Shown here one piece after another: positions 11,660 through 21,466 of a stretch of DNA of 25,216 nt (its first letter is position 1; every line of letters starts with the position of its first letter). Under the pieces are notes generated by a model, which did no database searches, was not told the origin of the DNA, and saw only the letters and a list, made by a program, of their open reading frames with translations. The stretch comes from Euprymna scolopes (taxonomy: Eukaryota > Mollusca > Cephalopoda > Sepiida > Sepiolidae). A program made the position numbers and the translations under genes. Location of the stretch: NCBI GenBank assembly GCA_024364805.1, contig CM044489.1, positions 4,402,592 to 4,427,807 of the forward strand. The letters are read 5' to 3'.

Positions 11660-12540
11660 TATATGTATGAATAAAAAATCAATGCGAAAAATATATAGAT
11701 GTTTATATATTTTCTGTATTTATTTCCTTTGTGTTGACGTGCAGCAATACAAAAAATACTTTGAAAAAAAAGAATGTTCCGCTCAGAAGCACTATTTTCG
11801 ACCGATCCTTCGACCTTCCTCAGTCTTAATGATAGAAAACATGAGTGAGCGGGCAGCGTACGCAGCCGGAGCAGGAGCAGGGGTATAGCTATTAAGGTAA
11901 AGATTTATTTGACTATGACCCTTCCAGCATTTTTCAATTGGAATGGTCAGCAACTTGTGTGGCCTCCAGTCAAAACTAAGTGTTTCATAAAAATTTGAAT
12001 TGGACACGAACGCATCCCAGGAGCATGCTCGTAAATGTGAACATACATGTATATACATTCGCGCACTACGGCATATAATTCTTCAGCTACTCATACATAC
12101 ACAGCATACGCGTACCACATTTTCTGGACGTGTTCACATATACAGGTTGAGCAACATTAAATGATAAGTTAAGTGGGGGTGAAGTAGAATCTCTTTTCAA
12201 AGTGTTTGGATATATTGTTAGTCTAGGTTGTCTGGATTGTCTGCACGTGCGCACCCACTTTCACGCACTCACACACACATGACGGAGCAACGCACACGTT
12301 TATTTATTTTTTAAAAACGCTACTCTAGATTTTGTTAATTGTATATATACAAACATATAATGTTGGAAAAAAATAAATAAAATGAAGTGAAATAAATAAA
12401 TAAACGGGAAACATTCTTTTGATGATCATTTACTTATTTTTTTCTATTCTTGGTGAAACATGTTAAAATGTATTATAGTATTCGGATTATTCTTTTATTT
12501 CTTCTCCCACCCCCATGTATACTCCTATACACATATATAT
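11660..12540 (-). repeat. Unit I repeat, copy A
   Basis: On the minus strand this copy matches 13561-14430 and 20601-21470. Shared landmarks in order are a ggagaagaaaga-like head, a purine/AT block with the complement of tttatttatttcacttcatt, a GT/CA-rich middle, tccaattcaaatttt, taatggctataccc, the CTGAGGAAGG...GGTCGAAAATAG motif (about 11822-11793) and a 40-nt palindromic tail (11681-11720). Its tail faces the TA-rich DNA at 11552-11655. No coding potential is evident. Confidence 0.88.
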
Positions 12541-12591
12541 CCTTATACATACATCTATACATACATACATCTATACATACATATATACATA

Positions 12592-12770
12592 CAGTAAGTG
12601 CTAGGTATAGTGTTAAAGCATTGTTTTTAAAGTAGAAACCATCACACAAATTGGAAGCCTGATATGCCGGTAAGATAAATCACTTGTTCATAACGTGTAC
12701 TGTTGGAAATGAAACTAAAAGATGCATTTCAATGCTTAAATGAGGAGTTGAATTATAGTAAAAACAACAA
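12592..12770 (-). repeat. Unit II repeat, copy A
   Basis: Reverse complement of the sequences at 13367-13512 and 15712-15892. Shared blocks include cagtaagtgctagg, taaagcattg and tttccaacatt-type sequence, seen here as the complement. It lies upstream of unit I copy A on the same strand, separated by a tetranucleotide run at 12541-12590. The order unit II, TATG run, unit I is the same as in copy B. Confidence 0.85.
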
Positions 12771-12884
12771 CAATAATAGTAATAATAATAGTAACAACAA
12801 TAATATATATATATATATACGTATTAATATATATATATATGTATATATATATATAGATTAGTGATAATAACAATAATAATAGTG

Positions 12885-12940
<56 letters not shown>

Positions 12941-12978
12941 AAAAATAATAATAATAGTAAACCTAATCCTGTGTACAT
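12771..12978. repeat. (AAT)n and (TA)n compound microsatellite
   Basis: Degenerate AAT/AGT triplets at 12771-12800, TA runs at 12801-12855, then a long AAT run to about 12960. The poly-leucine and Ile-Tyr frames over it are artefacts. Confidence 0.93.
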
Positions 12979-13230
12979 TCATAGATGAGTACTATAATAT
13001 ACAGGGTTTGTAAGGGGGGTCTAGGCGGCACCCGTGTCTACACGGGTGAATTTGTGTGCGCACGTATGCGTGCTTAGAAAATGGACTTAAATATATGTAA
13101 GAAATTAAAATGTGTGGAATCTGAAAACATAGAATAAAGTGAGCGGAGAGAGTTTAAATTGAGTGTTTGTGCCTGGAGGTGTAAATGTGTCGCTAGTATT
13201 AATGTGTTTGCACACTTTGTACATGCGTGT

Positions 13231-13334
<104 letters not shown>

Positions 13335-13366
13335 TATATTTATACGTATACATATATATTATTATT

Positions 13367-13512
13367 ACTAATTATAATGCATCTTTCGGCTTCATTTCCA
13401 ACATTAAACGTTATTAACGACTGATTTCTCTAACCGGCATATGGAACTTTCAATTTTTGTGATAGCTTCTAATTTTAAAAAAATGCTTTCACCCTATAAC
13501 TAGCACTTACTG
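13367..13512 (+). repeat. Unit II repeat, copy B
   Basis: Landmarks are aatgcatctttc, ttcatttccaacattaaacg, ctgatttctctaaccggca, tgctttcaccct and tagcacttactg. The last runs directly into the TATG repeat, as in copies A and D. Confidence 0.88.
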
Positions 13513-13560
13513 TGTGTGTGTATGTATGTATGTATGTATGTATGTATGTATGTATGCATA
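13511..13560. repeat. (TATG)n microsatellite
   Basis: A TG run turning into clean TATG repeats, between unit II and unit I. The matching position in copy A (12541-12590) also holds a tetranucleotide run, so the microsatellite is part of the shared structure. Confidence 0.93.
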
Positions 13561-14430
13561 TATGAGTATATGTGTGCATACACGGTGGTCGGAGAAGAAG
13601 GAAAAAGAACACTTTAATAAATTTTAATATGTTTCAACAAGTATAGAAAAAATTAAGAAAAATGATGATCAAAAGAATATTCTCCGTTTATTTAGTTATT
13701 TCACTTCATTTTATTTATTTTTCCCAACATTAAATGTTTGTATATATCAATTCATGAAATATAGAGTAGCGTTTAAAAAAAAGTAAACGTGAGTGTCTGT
13801 GAGTGTGCGTGTAGTTGTGTGAATACGTGTAGGTGGGTGCGTACGTGCAGACAATACAGACAACTAGATCCACAATAAGTCCAATCTCTTGGGAAAAAAC
13901 ATTCTACTTCACACTCACTTAGTTTATCATCTAAATCTGCTCATCAGCCTCCAACTGTACACGCCCATAAAAGTGGGTGCGCGTATGCCATGTACGTATG
14001 AGTATTGAAGAAGCATATGTGGTAGTGCGCGAGTGTATATACATGTATGTTCACATTTACGAGTATGTTCATGGGATGAGTTGGTGTCCAATTCAAATTT
14101 TTACGAAAGAATTAATTTTAAATGGAGGCCACCCAATTTGCTGACCATTCCATGTCGAACATGCTGGAAGCATCATATTCAAATAGGTCTTTACCTTAAT
14201 GGCTATACCCGTGACCCTCTTCCCGCTGCTAACTCCGTCCGCTCACTCACGTTTCTATCATTCTAACTGAGGAAGATCGAAGGATCGGTCGAAAATAGGT
14301 GCTTCTGAGGGAAACATTCTTGTTTGTTTTCAAAATACTTTTTGTATTGCTACACGTCACGACAGAGGAAATAAATACGAAAAATATATAAACGTTTATG
14401 TATTTTTCGTATTGATTTTTATTCATACAT
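13561..14430 (+). repeat. Unit I repeat, copy B
   Basis: Matches copies A (minus, 11660-12540) and C (20601-21470) from the ggagaagaag head to the 40-nt palindrome at 14374-14413. It contains ctgaggaagatcgaag followed by gatcggtcgaaaa (about 14266-14296), which has a GATC-GAAG-GATC hairpin. A TA tract follows directly, and then the PLE reading frame. Confidence 0.9.
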
Positions 14431-14462
14431 ATATATATATATATATATATTTTATTTTTTTA

Positions 14463-14493
<31 letters not shown>
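14431..14493. repeat. Two short (TA)n tracts
   Basis: TA runs at 14428-14450 and 14466-14493, each preceded by a similar ttttattcata sequence, so the tail and TA run look duplicated. Confidence 0.9.
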
Positions 14494-14499
<6 letters not shown>

Positions 14500-15605
14500 T
14501 GAATACACGTGGATACGACATGCAATTCGAACCATACCTTGACGGCGAAGAACTCCGCGCTAGAAGGAACCTTGTGGGTGACCTGAGGAAAATGGCACAC
14601 ACTCGGTCAGACATCATTTTTAACAACAATCAAAAAATTAGACATCATACCAACAGTTCTTAGGAATAACAACTACTTGCGAGTGCGAATTTAGCACAAA
14701 CCACACACTCAGAGCACAAGAAATATATGACGCTCCTCCTGCAAATTACGAAATCTCGCTATAAAACGTCTTATGCGAAACAAAGAACGCTTTGAAAACG
14801 ATGTGACAAAAAAACTCTTAACTCAATCGTGTACTAACGCTACATGTATGGAAACCTCTCGGGCTTTAGACACAATATACTCCACCCACCTCTATCAATA
14901 CCTTTGACGTAAACAACAAAAAATAAACACATAAATCAGCAAAGACCAAATTTTGAAAAACATCTACAATCAACAAAAATCGTATCCCCTTAGTAGAATA
15001 CTTAAACGTACAATACACATCTAATCACTAAAGGAGCACAGCACATCAACCTTGTAAACCTCTCAGACCACCGACTCTCGGAAACTGAAACGTCACTATA
15101 AAGCAAAGGACTTTCATTCTGCCCATCAAAAAGCCTTAATCCAGTAAATCTTTGCTATGCCATAGACGACAACAGAAGAAGAATATAGCTGAAGGAATAC
15201 TTCCATAATAACAACCATCTGGCATCCACCAACTCCGTCTAATTCAAACAGGAAATGACTTTAAAAAACCCACATTGCCCCCCCCCAGTGGACGCAACCT
15301 AAACATAGAGCCACACAACATCGCAGTTAAAAACATCTAGACAAGTTCATTATAGAAAACATTCACAAAAACACCAATCATAATTTTAGAAAGGACGACC
15401 ATCGAGCAATATAATCATTACAAAACAATCACCTCATAACCTAAAACCAGCGTACAAGGGTGGGCCATCTCCATCTTGAACACTAACTATTACATAACAG
15501 AAATAGACACACAACTAGCAAACAAGGAGTTCAAGAAATGACTCCCCACTGACCTCACTCTCGCATTCAAATCGGAACTTGGCAACCTATTTAGTAATCT
15601 AGACA
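14500..15605 (+). pseudogene. Penelope-like element N-terminal region, fossil
   Basis: The frame opens with MNTRGYDMQFEPYL at 14500. Further along are short segments typical of the region upstream of the reverse transcriptase in Penelope-like elements: NLSDHRLSETETSL (near 15057), SKGLSFCP (near 15100), LKEYFHNN (15189-15212) and LKPAYKGG (15441-15464). The last corresponds to the conserved KPADKGG-type motif of the family. The segment is old and heavily broken, and it ends in a TA tract before the catalytic domain. Family assignment rests on these motifs from memory and not on an alignment. Confidence 0.72.
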
Positions 15606-15610
15606 TAGCA

Positions 15611-15612
<2 letters not shown>

Positions 15613-15679
<67 letters not shown>

Positions 15680-15691
15680 ATTATTATTATT
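15613..15691. repeat. (TA)n then (ATT)n microsatellite
   Basis: Pure TA to about 15675, then ATT triplets. The triplet run matches the AAT runs beside unit II copy A and the short ATT run beside copy B. Confidence 0.95.
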
Positions 15692-15711
15692 ACTAATATT
15701 ATTGCTATTGC

Positions 15712-15892
15712 TGTTGTTGTTTTTACTATAATTCAAATCCTCGTTTAAGCATTGCAATGCATCTTTCATTTCATTTCCAACATTAAACGATATGAACATC
15801 TGATTTCTCTAACCGGCAGATCGAGCTTCCAATTGTTGTGATGACTTCTTATTTAAAAACAATGCTTTCACCCTAAACCTAGCACTTACTGT
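15712..15892 (+). repeat. Unit II repeat, copy D
   Basis: Direct repeat of 13367-13512 and inverted relative to 12592-12770, with cattaaacgatatg, ctgatttctctaaccggca, tgctttcaccct and agcacttactgta. It follows the PLE body and leads into a TATG run, but no unit I follows. Confidence 0.88.
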
Positions 15893-16040
15893 ACGTATGT
15901 ATATATGTATGTATGTATGTATGCGTGTTGGATGTATGTATGTGTGCATGTATGTATGTATGTATGTATGTAGGTGTATGTATGCATGTATGTATGCATG
16001 TATGTATGTATGCATGTATATATGTATGTATGCATGTATT
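15893..16040. repeat. (TATG)n microsatellite
   Basis: Degenerate TATG/TGTA/CATG repeats. Cys-Met-Tyr-Val and His-Thr-Tyr-Ile open frames on both strands are products of the repeat. Confidence 0.95.
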
Positions 16041-16405
16041 CGTAACAACCATCATCGTCGTAGTCATGAACGTTGAGAATGTGTACCGTTATGAACGCGT
16101 GTTCATTTTAAAAGCTGTACTACCGGCGAAGCGAACGTCTCTCTATTCTATATTCTGCGTATTTGGGATTGTTTTACTCTTTTATTCATTTTGAATTTAC
16201 CTATCTGTAACAACCATCATCGTCGTCGTCGTGAACCTTGAGGATTTGTGCCGTTATGAATGTGTGTTTATTTTAAAAGCTGTACTACCGGCGAAGTAGG
16301 CGTTTCTCTATTCTATGTTCTGTGTATTTGGGATTGTTTTACTCTTTTATTCATGTGGAATTCACCTATTCGTAACAACCATCATCATCGTCATCATAAA
16401 TGTTC
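16041..16405 (+). repeat. Tandem repeat, 165-bp period
   Basis: Units start at 16041, 16206 and 16371, each with a [c/t]gtaacaaccatcatc head. The first two are complete. The third is cut after about 35 bp. Each complete unit includes ttttaaaagctgtactaccg, gcgaag, and tttgggattgttttactctt. The exact 165-bp spacing of three heads argues for a tandem array. The cat-cat-cgt-cgt head resembles a very common octopus repeat motif (from memory). Confidence 0.92.
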
Positions 16406-16477
16406 CTTAATATATATTCTACATTTTCGTGTATGTGTACGTGTGTGTGCATATGTATGTACATGCCTGTATGTATC

Positions 16478-16501
16478 ATTCAACCACGGTAGTGGTTGAA
16501 T
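16478..16501. other. Perfect 10-bp hairpin
   Basis: attcaaccac at 16478-16487 pairs with gtggttgaat at 16492-16501 around a ggta loop. No T run follows, and no gene adjoins it. Confidence 0.7.
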
Positions 16502-16785
16502 ATATGCTTAAGTCCGACATTGAATGAATCGAGACACATTCAAACCCCCACCACTAATTCCGTTCGCAACCAAATTTCAAACAGGTTATATAGTTGGATA
16601 GAACACCTCATTAACTACATTTTGAAAAAAAAATCGAAATTTGGTTCAGTAGAAAAAAGTTACAACAAAATATGTGGGTTCACAAACGGGAGAGTAAGTA
16701 CATACATAAGTGTCTAACGCTTTTTTTTATTTTGCATAACTTTTTTGTATATAAATATTTTTTACTGCGATTTTGCCAATATGAC
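16502..16785. other. Unassigned sequence
   Basis: Contains an 11-bp inverted repeat (aaccaaatttc at 16568-16578 against gaaatttggtt at 16636-16646) and several A and T runs. It leads into the tRNA-like repeat. A 73-codon open frame (16496-16717) has no recognisable motif. Confidence 0.4.
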
Positions 16786-16850
16786 ATGTTAGCGTAACGG
16801 TTAGAGTACCGGGAGTTGGTGGAAATACTTTAGGTTCAATCCCGTGTATC
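16786..16850 (+). repeat. tRNA-like repeat (SINE head?), copy 1
   Basis: Has a box-A-like ttagcgtaacggttagag (16789-16806) and a box-B-like aggttcaatccc (16832-16843), spaced about 40 bp apart as in tRNA genes. The normal GGTTCGAATCC lacks one G here, and no convincing acceptor stem or anticodon arm forms, so it is a tRNA-derived relic and not a tRNA gene. An A run (16863-16870) follows the cassette, as in SINE tails. Confidence 0.5.
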
Positions 16851-17040
16851 GGTGTTTTATAATAAAAAAAAACAAACCTTTTTTTAATAACTAATTTTTT
16901 TAACTCTCCTTATGATTTTCTAGCAAAAATGGTGAATTTATCGATTAAAAATATTAGTGAATTCTATGATATACATATTCTTTGAATGAACTCAAATTTT
17001 TCGTTATCACTGTGATTCGAAATTAAATTTAACATGTTAT

Positions 17041-17089
17041 ATGTTACCGTAACGGGTATAGAGTCGGGATTGGTGGAAAGATTTTAGGT
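17041..17089 (+). repeat. tRNA-like repeat, copy 2 (partial)
   Basis: Repeats the first part of 16786-16850 (atgttaccgtaacggg, ttggtggaaag, ttttaggt) about 250 bp downstream. It is cut where the LINE fragment read from the other strand begins, before the box-B-like part. Confidence 0.6.
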
Positions 17090-17590
17090 GACCATTTCTG
17101 TTTTACGGCTACTTAATTCTAATTCATTTCGATTAGACCATTTATTAGGAATATTTAATGCCATTTTGGCAATGCGTCTGACCAATGATGCTTTTGAACC
17201 CGCGACCAGCACTGCGATGTCATCAGCATCAGCCTGGGCATAAATATTTCTATTTTTACACTCCTTTAAAAGAGGATTCAGCATACAGCTCCATAGTAAG
17301 GGTGATAAAATCCCACTTTGGGGGTTTCATTTAACTACTTCCCTTTTAACAGTTGCCCTCAGTAGTTCTACTTGAACTGTTCTGTGCCTCATCATATACT
17401 CAATCAATCGGATGAGTACTGGTGGCACATTGTTTTCTCGTGGCGACTTGAACATACTACTGAAGGGTATGTTGTCAAAAGCTCCAACGATATCTAAAAA
17501 GACACCGAATGCCATCTTCTTTTTTGTTAGTTTACGCTCTATACAGATCACGAATTCATGAACCGCAGTCTCGGTAGAGACCCTGGCTCA
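17084..17590 (-). pseudogene. R1/I-like LINE reverse transcriptase fragment
   Basis: Read leftwards in essentially one frame: STETAVHEFVICIE near 17570, then FGVFLDIVGAFDNIPFSS near 17505 (RT block A), VKREVVK, a TGA stop at 17327-17329 where the family usually has Gly, then NPQSGILSPLLWSCMLNPLL (RT block B) and AQADADDIAVLVAG near 17220 (block C). The block C motif reads ADADD, the Y of the usual YADD being replaced by D. KTEMV near 17090 is the last residue match. Further stops lie at the 5' side near 17590. Both the endonuclease and the rest of the RT are missing. The clade (R1/I group) is judged from the PQGGxLSPLLW style of block B. Confidence 0.85.
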
Positions 17591-17720
17591 GAACTACTGT
17601 GATTGAATGATAAATATTGCATAAATGTGTGTTTGAGAGCTATTTTTTTTTTTTGACAATCATTAATAAATATTATAAATTTATATATTAATACAATAGC
17701 AATGCCTGGAAAAATCATGG

Positions 17721-18324
17721 ATTATATGGAAAAATTCGCGCATGAAAAGTAATATTCTTAAGATTTTATTAAACCTGGAAAAGTAAAGAACAAGAAATTC
17801 AACCTGGAAAAGTAAAGAACAAGATATTCTAGTAAAGTAAAAAATAAGAATTTTTTAGACTTAAAATATTGCAGCTAGATGGAATTAATAATTTTATAAT
17901 TTACATAAAAATGAATTAAATGATCCTATTTATGATATAATAAAATTATTAATTTTTATGTAAATTATGAAATTATTAATTCGATCTACTAAATTACTAA
18001 CTAATGAATTAATGTTATTCAAACAATTTTCACTACATAAATATATGCAAATAATAGGGGGGGGAAATAGGTTCAATCCAGCGATTGACACCCTTTCTAA
18101 CTCAACAATAAAGAACAACGTATCCAAATAATAAATAAAATATTTATCAATATTCAAATTTTTTTTTAGCTGCAATATTTTAAGTCTAAAAATGTCTTAT
18201 TTTTTTACTTTACTAGAATATCTTGTTCTTTACTTTTCCAGGTTGAATTTCCTATCCTTTACTTTTCCAGTTTTAATAAAATCTTAAGAATATTACTTTT
18301 CCTGCGCGCATTTTTCCATATAAT
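17721..18324. mobile_element. Foldback element with 157-bp inverted arms
   Basis: The left arm at 17721-17877 (from attatatggaaaaat to gcagcta) is the near-perfect reverse complement of the right arm at 18167-18324. Both outer ends read attatatgg inward. Inside, a second hairpin of 31 bp (17882-17912 against 17952-17982, one mismatch) directly follows the left arm. The left arm also has a direct repeat, with acctggaaaagtaaagaaca occurring twice. No transposase frame is present. The 81-codon frame at 17930-18175 has no family motif. It is most like a MITE or foldback DNA element. I cannot assign a superfamily, since no clear target duplication is visible outside the arms. Confidence 0.85.
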
Positions 18325-19123
18325 GAATGTATGTGTGTATGTGCATGTTGTCATGTGTGTTTGTTCTTGCGTATGTATGTTTGCGTGCATCTGTGTGTAT
18401 GCATGTTTGTATGTGTATGTGTATATCTTTATTTCGATATGTATGTGTGGTGGAGAGGACTCCCAAAAGCCTTGCTAAGGCAACTCCTCTGGATGAAGCA
18501 AAAATCTGATCCCAAAAAAAAAAAGAAAAAAAAACATAAAGCGGGAGACTAGTACCCGCATTAATCTGGTTTGCAGTTTGACTTGTTGTTTGCTATCTTG
18601 CTCATGCTTGTTGCTGGATCTCAACATTTTGAAACGAGAAAGAGACTTAGCTGTCGTAAAAAGCTAAAACTCTGTAACATCATCTTTGTATAGATACTTC
18701 CTCAGGCATTTGTCTAAAAAAATTGTCAGTCGCGATGGAAAAAGTGTCACGTGTGTAGCCCTGAAATGCTGGAAGCATGTAATAATTGATCCGTCATCAT
18801 TATATATATGCATATGTGTGTGTATGCACGTTAATATATGTACTAGTGTTTGTATGTGTATGTATACATATTTGTATACGTATGTATATATGCATGTGTG
18901 TATATATCTTTATTTATTTATTTTTTGTGTATTTATGTTTATGTGTGTTTGTATGTATATACGTATAAATATATTTGTGTGAATGTATGTATAGGTATAT
19001 GCATATATATACATATATATACATATATATGTATGCGTATAGTTGCATTTATATGTATGTGTAGGTATATGTAGGGAACTTTATGTGCATATATGTATAT
19101 GTGCATACATGTTTACGTATATG
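18325..19123. other. TGTA-rich microsatellites around unassigned DNA
   Basis: Degenerate TGTA/TATG runs fill 18325-18440 and 18795-19121. Between them is unassigned sequence with two small hairpins: agagga/tcctct (18454-18459 with 18485-18490) enclosing gcctt/aaggc (18469-18473 with 18477-18481), and gcggg/cccgc near 18541-18559, after an A-rich run at 18514-18534. Cys/Val/Tyr-rich open frames here are repeat artefacts. Confidence 0.6.
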
Positions 19124-20092
19124 TTTTTTTTTACAAAGGCATCACCACATTATCAAGGCCCAGAGGCCACTCAAGGATAAGGGTTAAAGAGTGTACAGTA
19201 GAAATTGGTCAATATAGTAATCATTAGTAATGAAAATTTGGTAAATTTAATAACTTATATGGAACGGCTCATCAAGAACTTATTTACTTTAGACTTGAAC
19301 ACAACCATATTGTAGTCAGCCGGAAAACAGGAAAACGGAAGACAATTCCACAGGCGTGCAGTTCTAAGAAAGAAGCTTTGTTCATGGAATCTACGTTTAG
19401 GTTTAGGCACAGATAAAGAGTGGGGGAAATTATTGATAGTGTTTACAGCTAGACGAGTGTTTCTTGTGAACGTTTGGCGAGGGGGACCATAGATTGAAGC
19501 TCAGTTGAACACTTTCCATGAAAATTACGATACATCAGAGACAAACTCGCAACATCTCTTCTGTGAGATAGAGGTTGCAAGGAGGAGAAAAGGACATCTC
19601 TTACGAGGCTACGAAGTCTATTTTGAACTCTATCAAGGCAGGACAAGTCCTTTCTAGCAGCTCCTGCCCAGATGTGGCAACAGTATTCCATCCTTGGACG
19701 TACCTGGCTTTTATATAGATAGAGAATAGCATCAGCAGTGAGATATCTACTGGATCGATAGAAAGATCCCACCATTTTTCCAGCGGCCTTGGCAACAGAT
19801 TTGATATACGTGTTCCATTTAAGATCAGGAGTAATGGTCAAGCCCAGAAGCTTGTCAAAACTTGAGGCCTCCTGAAGATGAGAGCCATTCATTTCAATTG
19901 ATGACAAATGTGGATTAGAATGTTGATGATGTAAAGAGAGAAGCTTGGTTTTAGATGCATTAAAAGTAACCAGCCACTCCTTTCCCCATTGTACTACGTG
20001 CTCAAGATCAGAGGAGAGAGAATTGGAGAGAACTTGCTCGTTTACTGTCTTAGATGTGGTACCATAAATGGTAGTGTCGTCAGCATAATATG
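19124..20092 (-). mobile_element. 3' half of a Jockey/CR1-like LINE
   Basis: A 5'-truncated LINE insertion: coding sequence from the catalytic YADD to the stop, a 3' untranslated region of about 120 bp, and an A run (T9 at 19124-19132 on the plus strand) at its 3' end. It sits between two TGTA-rich microsatellites, so it probably landed inside one repeat tract. Confidence 0.85.
19255..20092 (-). pseudogene. LINE reverse transcriptase, C-terminal part
   Basis: Begins at YADDTTIYGTTSKT (YADD codons at 20087-20076, the catalytic aspartates of RT). It continues open through EWLVTFNASKTKLL, FDKLLGLTITPDLKW, LYLYKSQVRPRMEYCCHIWA and HRRDVASLSLMYRNF, all typical of the thumb region of Jockey/CR1-like RTs. 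A frameshift near 19460 is needed to reach the final FFLRTARLWNCLPFS block, which ends at a TAA at 19257-19255. The section from 20092 to about 19460 is uninterrupted, so this copy is younger-looking than the one at 1745-2545. The stretch after YADD is clearly homologous to that copy. Confidence 0.9.
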
Positions 20093-20320
20093 TATTTGAA
20101 TATGCATGTATATGTCCATGTATATGTGTATGTATTTGTATATGATTGTATATATGTGTATGAATGTGTGTGTATATGTGTGCATGTGTGTATGTATATG
20201 TTTGTATGTACGTGTTATATGTATTGTGTATGTATGTATGGATGTATGGATGTGTGCATGTGTGTATGTTTATGGGTGTGTATGTATGTATGTGTGTATA
20301 TGTATATATATATGTAAATA

Positions 20321-20326
<6 letters not shown>
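20093..20326. repeat. TGTA/TATG-rich microsatellite
   Basis: Degenerate repeats of tgtatgtgtatg type, continuing the kind of tract found left of the LINE at 18795-19121. Confidence 0.93.

Positions 20327-20413
<87 letters not shown>
20327..20413. repeat. (TA)n microsatellite
   Basis: About 87 bp of pure TA. Confidence 0.97.
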
Positions 20414-20416
<3 letters not shown>

Positions 20417-20600
20417 TGTGTGTGTATACTAAGGGCCGTCTTCAATATCATGTCTGCTTGAGCGGGTGAATTCGCTGACAGGACTAAACAAAAACGTTAT
20501 CTTCGGGCTCATGGACTTTCAATGGCTGAGGGAGTGGCACTCGTCTGACAAGAAGTTGCAATTATCATGTAAGTATGTATGTATGTATTGGTATATTTGT
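20414..20600. other. Unassigned, less AT-rich segment
   Basis: A segment of about 150 bp (20426-20572) with balanced composition and no similarity I can name. A 64-codon plus-strand frame starts [15 protein letters not shown] at 20466 but runs into repeat. It takes the place that unit II has in copies A and B, directly ahead of a short TATG run and unit I copy C. Confidence 0.4.
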
Positions 20601-21466
20601 GCATATAGGAGTATACATGGGGTGGGAGAAGAAAGAAAAAGAACAATCCGAGTACTTTAATAAATTTTAATATGCTTCAAAAAGAATAGAAAAAAAATTA
20701 AGTAAATCATTATCAAAAGAATATTCCCCGTTTATTTAGTTATTTCACTTCATTTTATTTATTTTTTCCAACATTAAATGTTTGTATATATGAATTAACG
20801 AAATCTAGAGTAGCGTTTTAAAAAATAAAGCAACGTGTGCGTGTTTGTGTGTGCGTGTGTGTGTGTGAGTGCCTGTAGATGGGGGCGTACATGCAGACAA
20901 TTCAGAAAACCTATACCCACAATAAGTCAAAACTCTTGGAAAAGAGATTCTACTTCACACCCACTTAGTTTATCATCTAAATATGCTCATCAATCTCCAG
21001 CTGTATATGTGAACACGTCCATAAATGTGCGTGCACGAATACTGTGTAGGTATGAGTACGTGAAGAAGCATATGTGTTAGTGCACGAGTGTTTATGCATG
21101 TATGTTCACATTTACGAGTATGTTCGTCGGATGCGTGGGTGTCCAATTCAAATTTTTAGAAAGAGTTAATTTTGAATGGAGGCCACACAAATTGACCATT
21201 CCAAGTTGAAAATTCTGGAAGGGTCATATTCAAATGGATCTTTATCTTAATGGCTATACCCGTGCCCCTCCTCCCGCTGTTTACTCTGCCCGCTCACTCA
21301 TTCACCATGAGGAAGATAGAAGCATCGGTCGAAAATATGTGCTTTTGAGGGAAACACTCTTTTTTTCTATCGATATACTTTTTGTAATTCTACACAAAGG
21401 AAATAAATACAGAAAATGCATAAACATTTATATATTTTTCCTATTGATTTTTTATTGATACATATT

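Larger units (their letters stand above)
13367..15892 (+). mobile_element. Penelope-like element with terminal modules, broken
   Basis: On the plus strand the order is unit II (13367-13512), TATG run (13511-13560), unit I (13561-14430), TA tract, a decayed PLE reading frame (14500-15605), TA tract, and unit II again (15712-15892) followed by another TATG run. Direct repeats around the body fit the pseudo-LTR arrangement known in Penelope-like elements. The body stops at a TA tract before any catalytic reverse transcriptase motif or GIY-YIG endonuclease, so the copy is partial. It is old and carries many breaks. The outer limits are my best estimate, since the modules also occur without a body elsewhere in the window. 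Confidence 0.6.

Noticed and set aside
14266-14300. Hammerhead in unit I (CTGAGGA...GAAA)
   Set aside because: CUGANGA and GAAA match, but an extra A precedes stem II, no stem III forms, and no 3' strand pairs with stem I. Copies A and C are no better.
15893-16405. CRISPR-like array
   Set aside because: The 165-bp units are tandem and near-identical without spacers, and the rest is a tetranucleotide microsatellite. The genome is eukaryotic.
16786-16850. Functional tRNA gene
   Set aside because: Box B lacks a base and no acceptor stem or anticodon arm forms.
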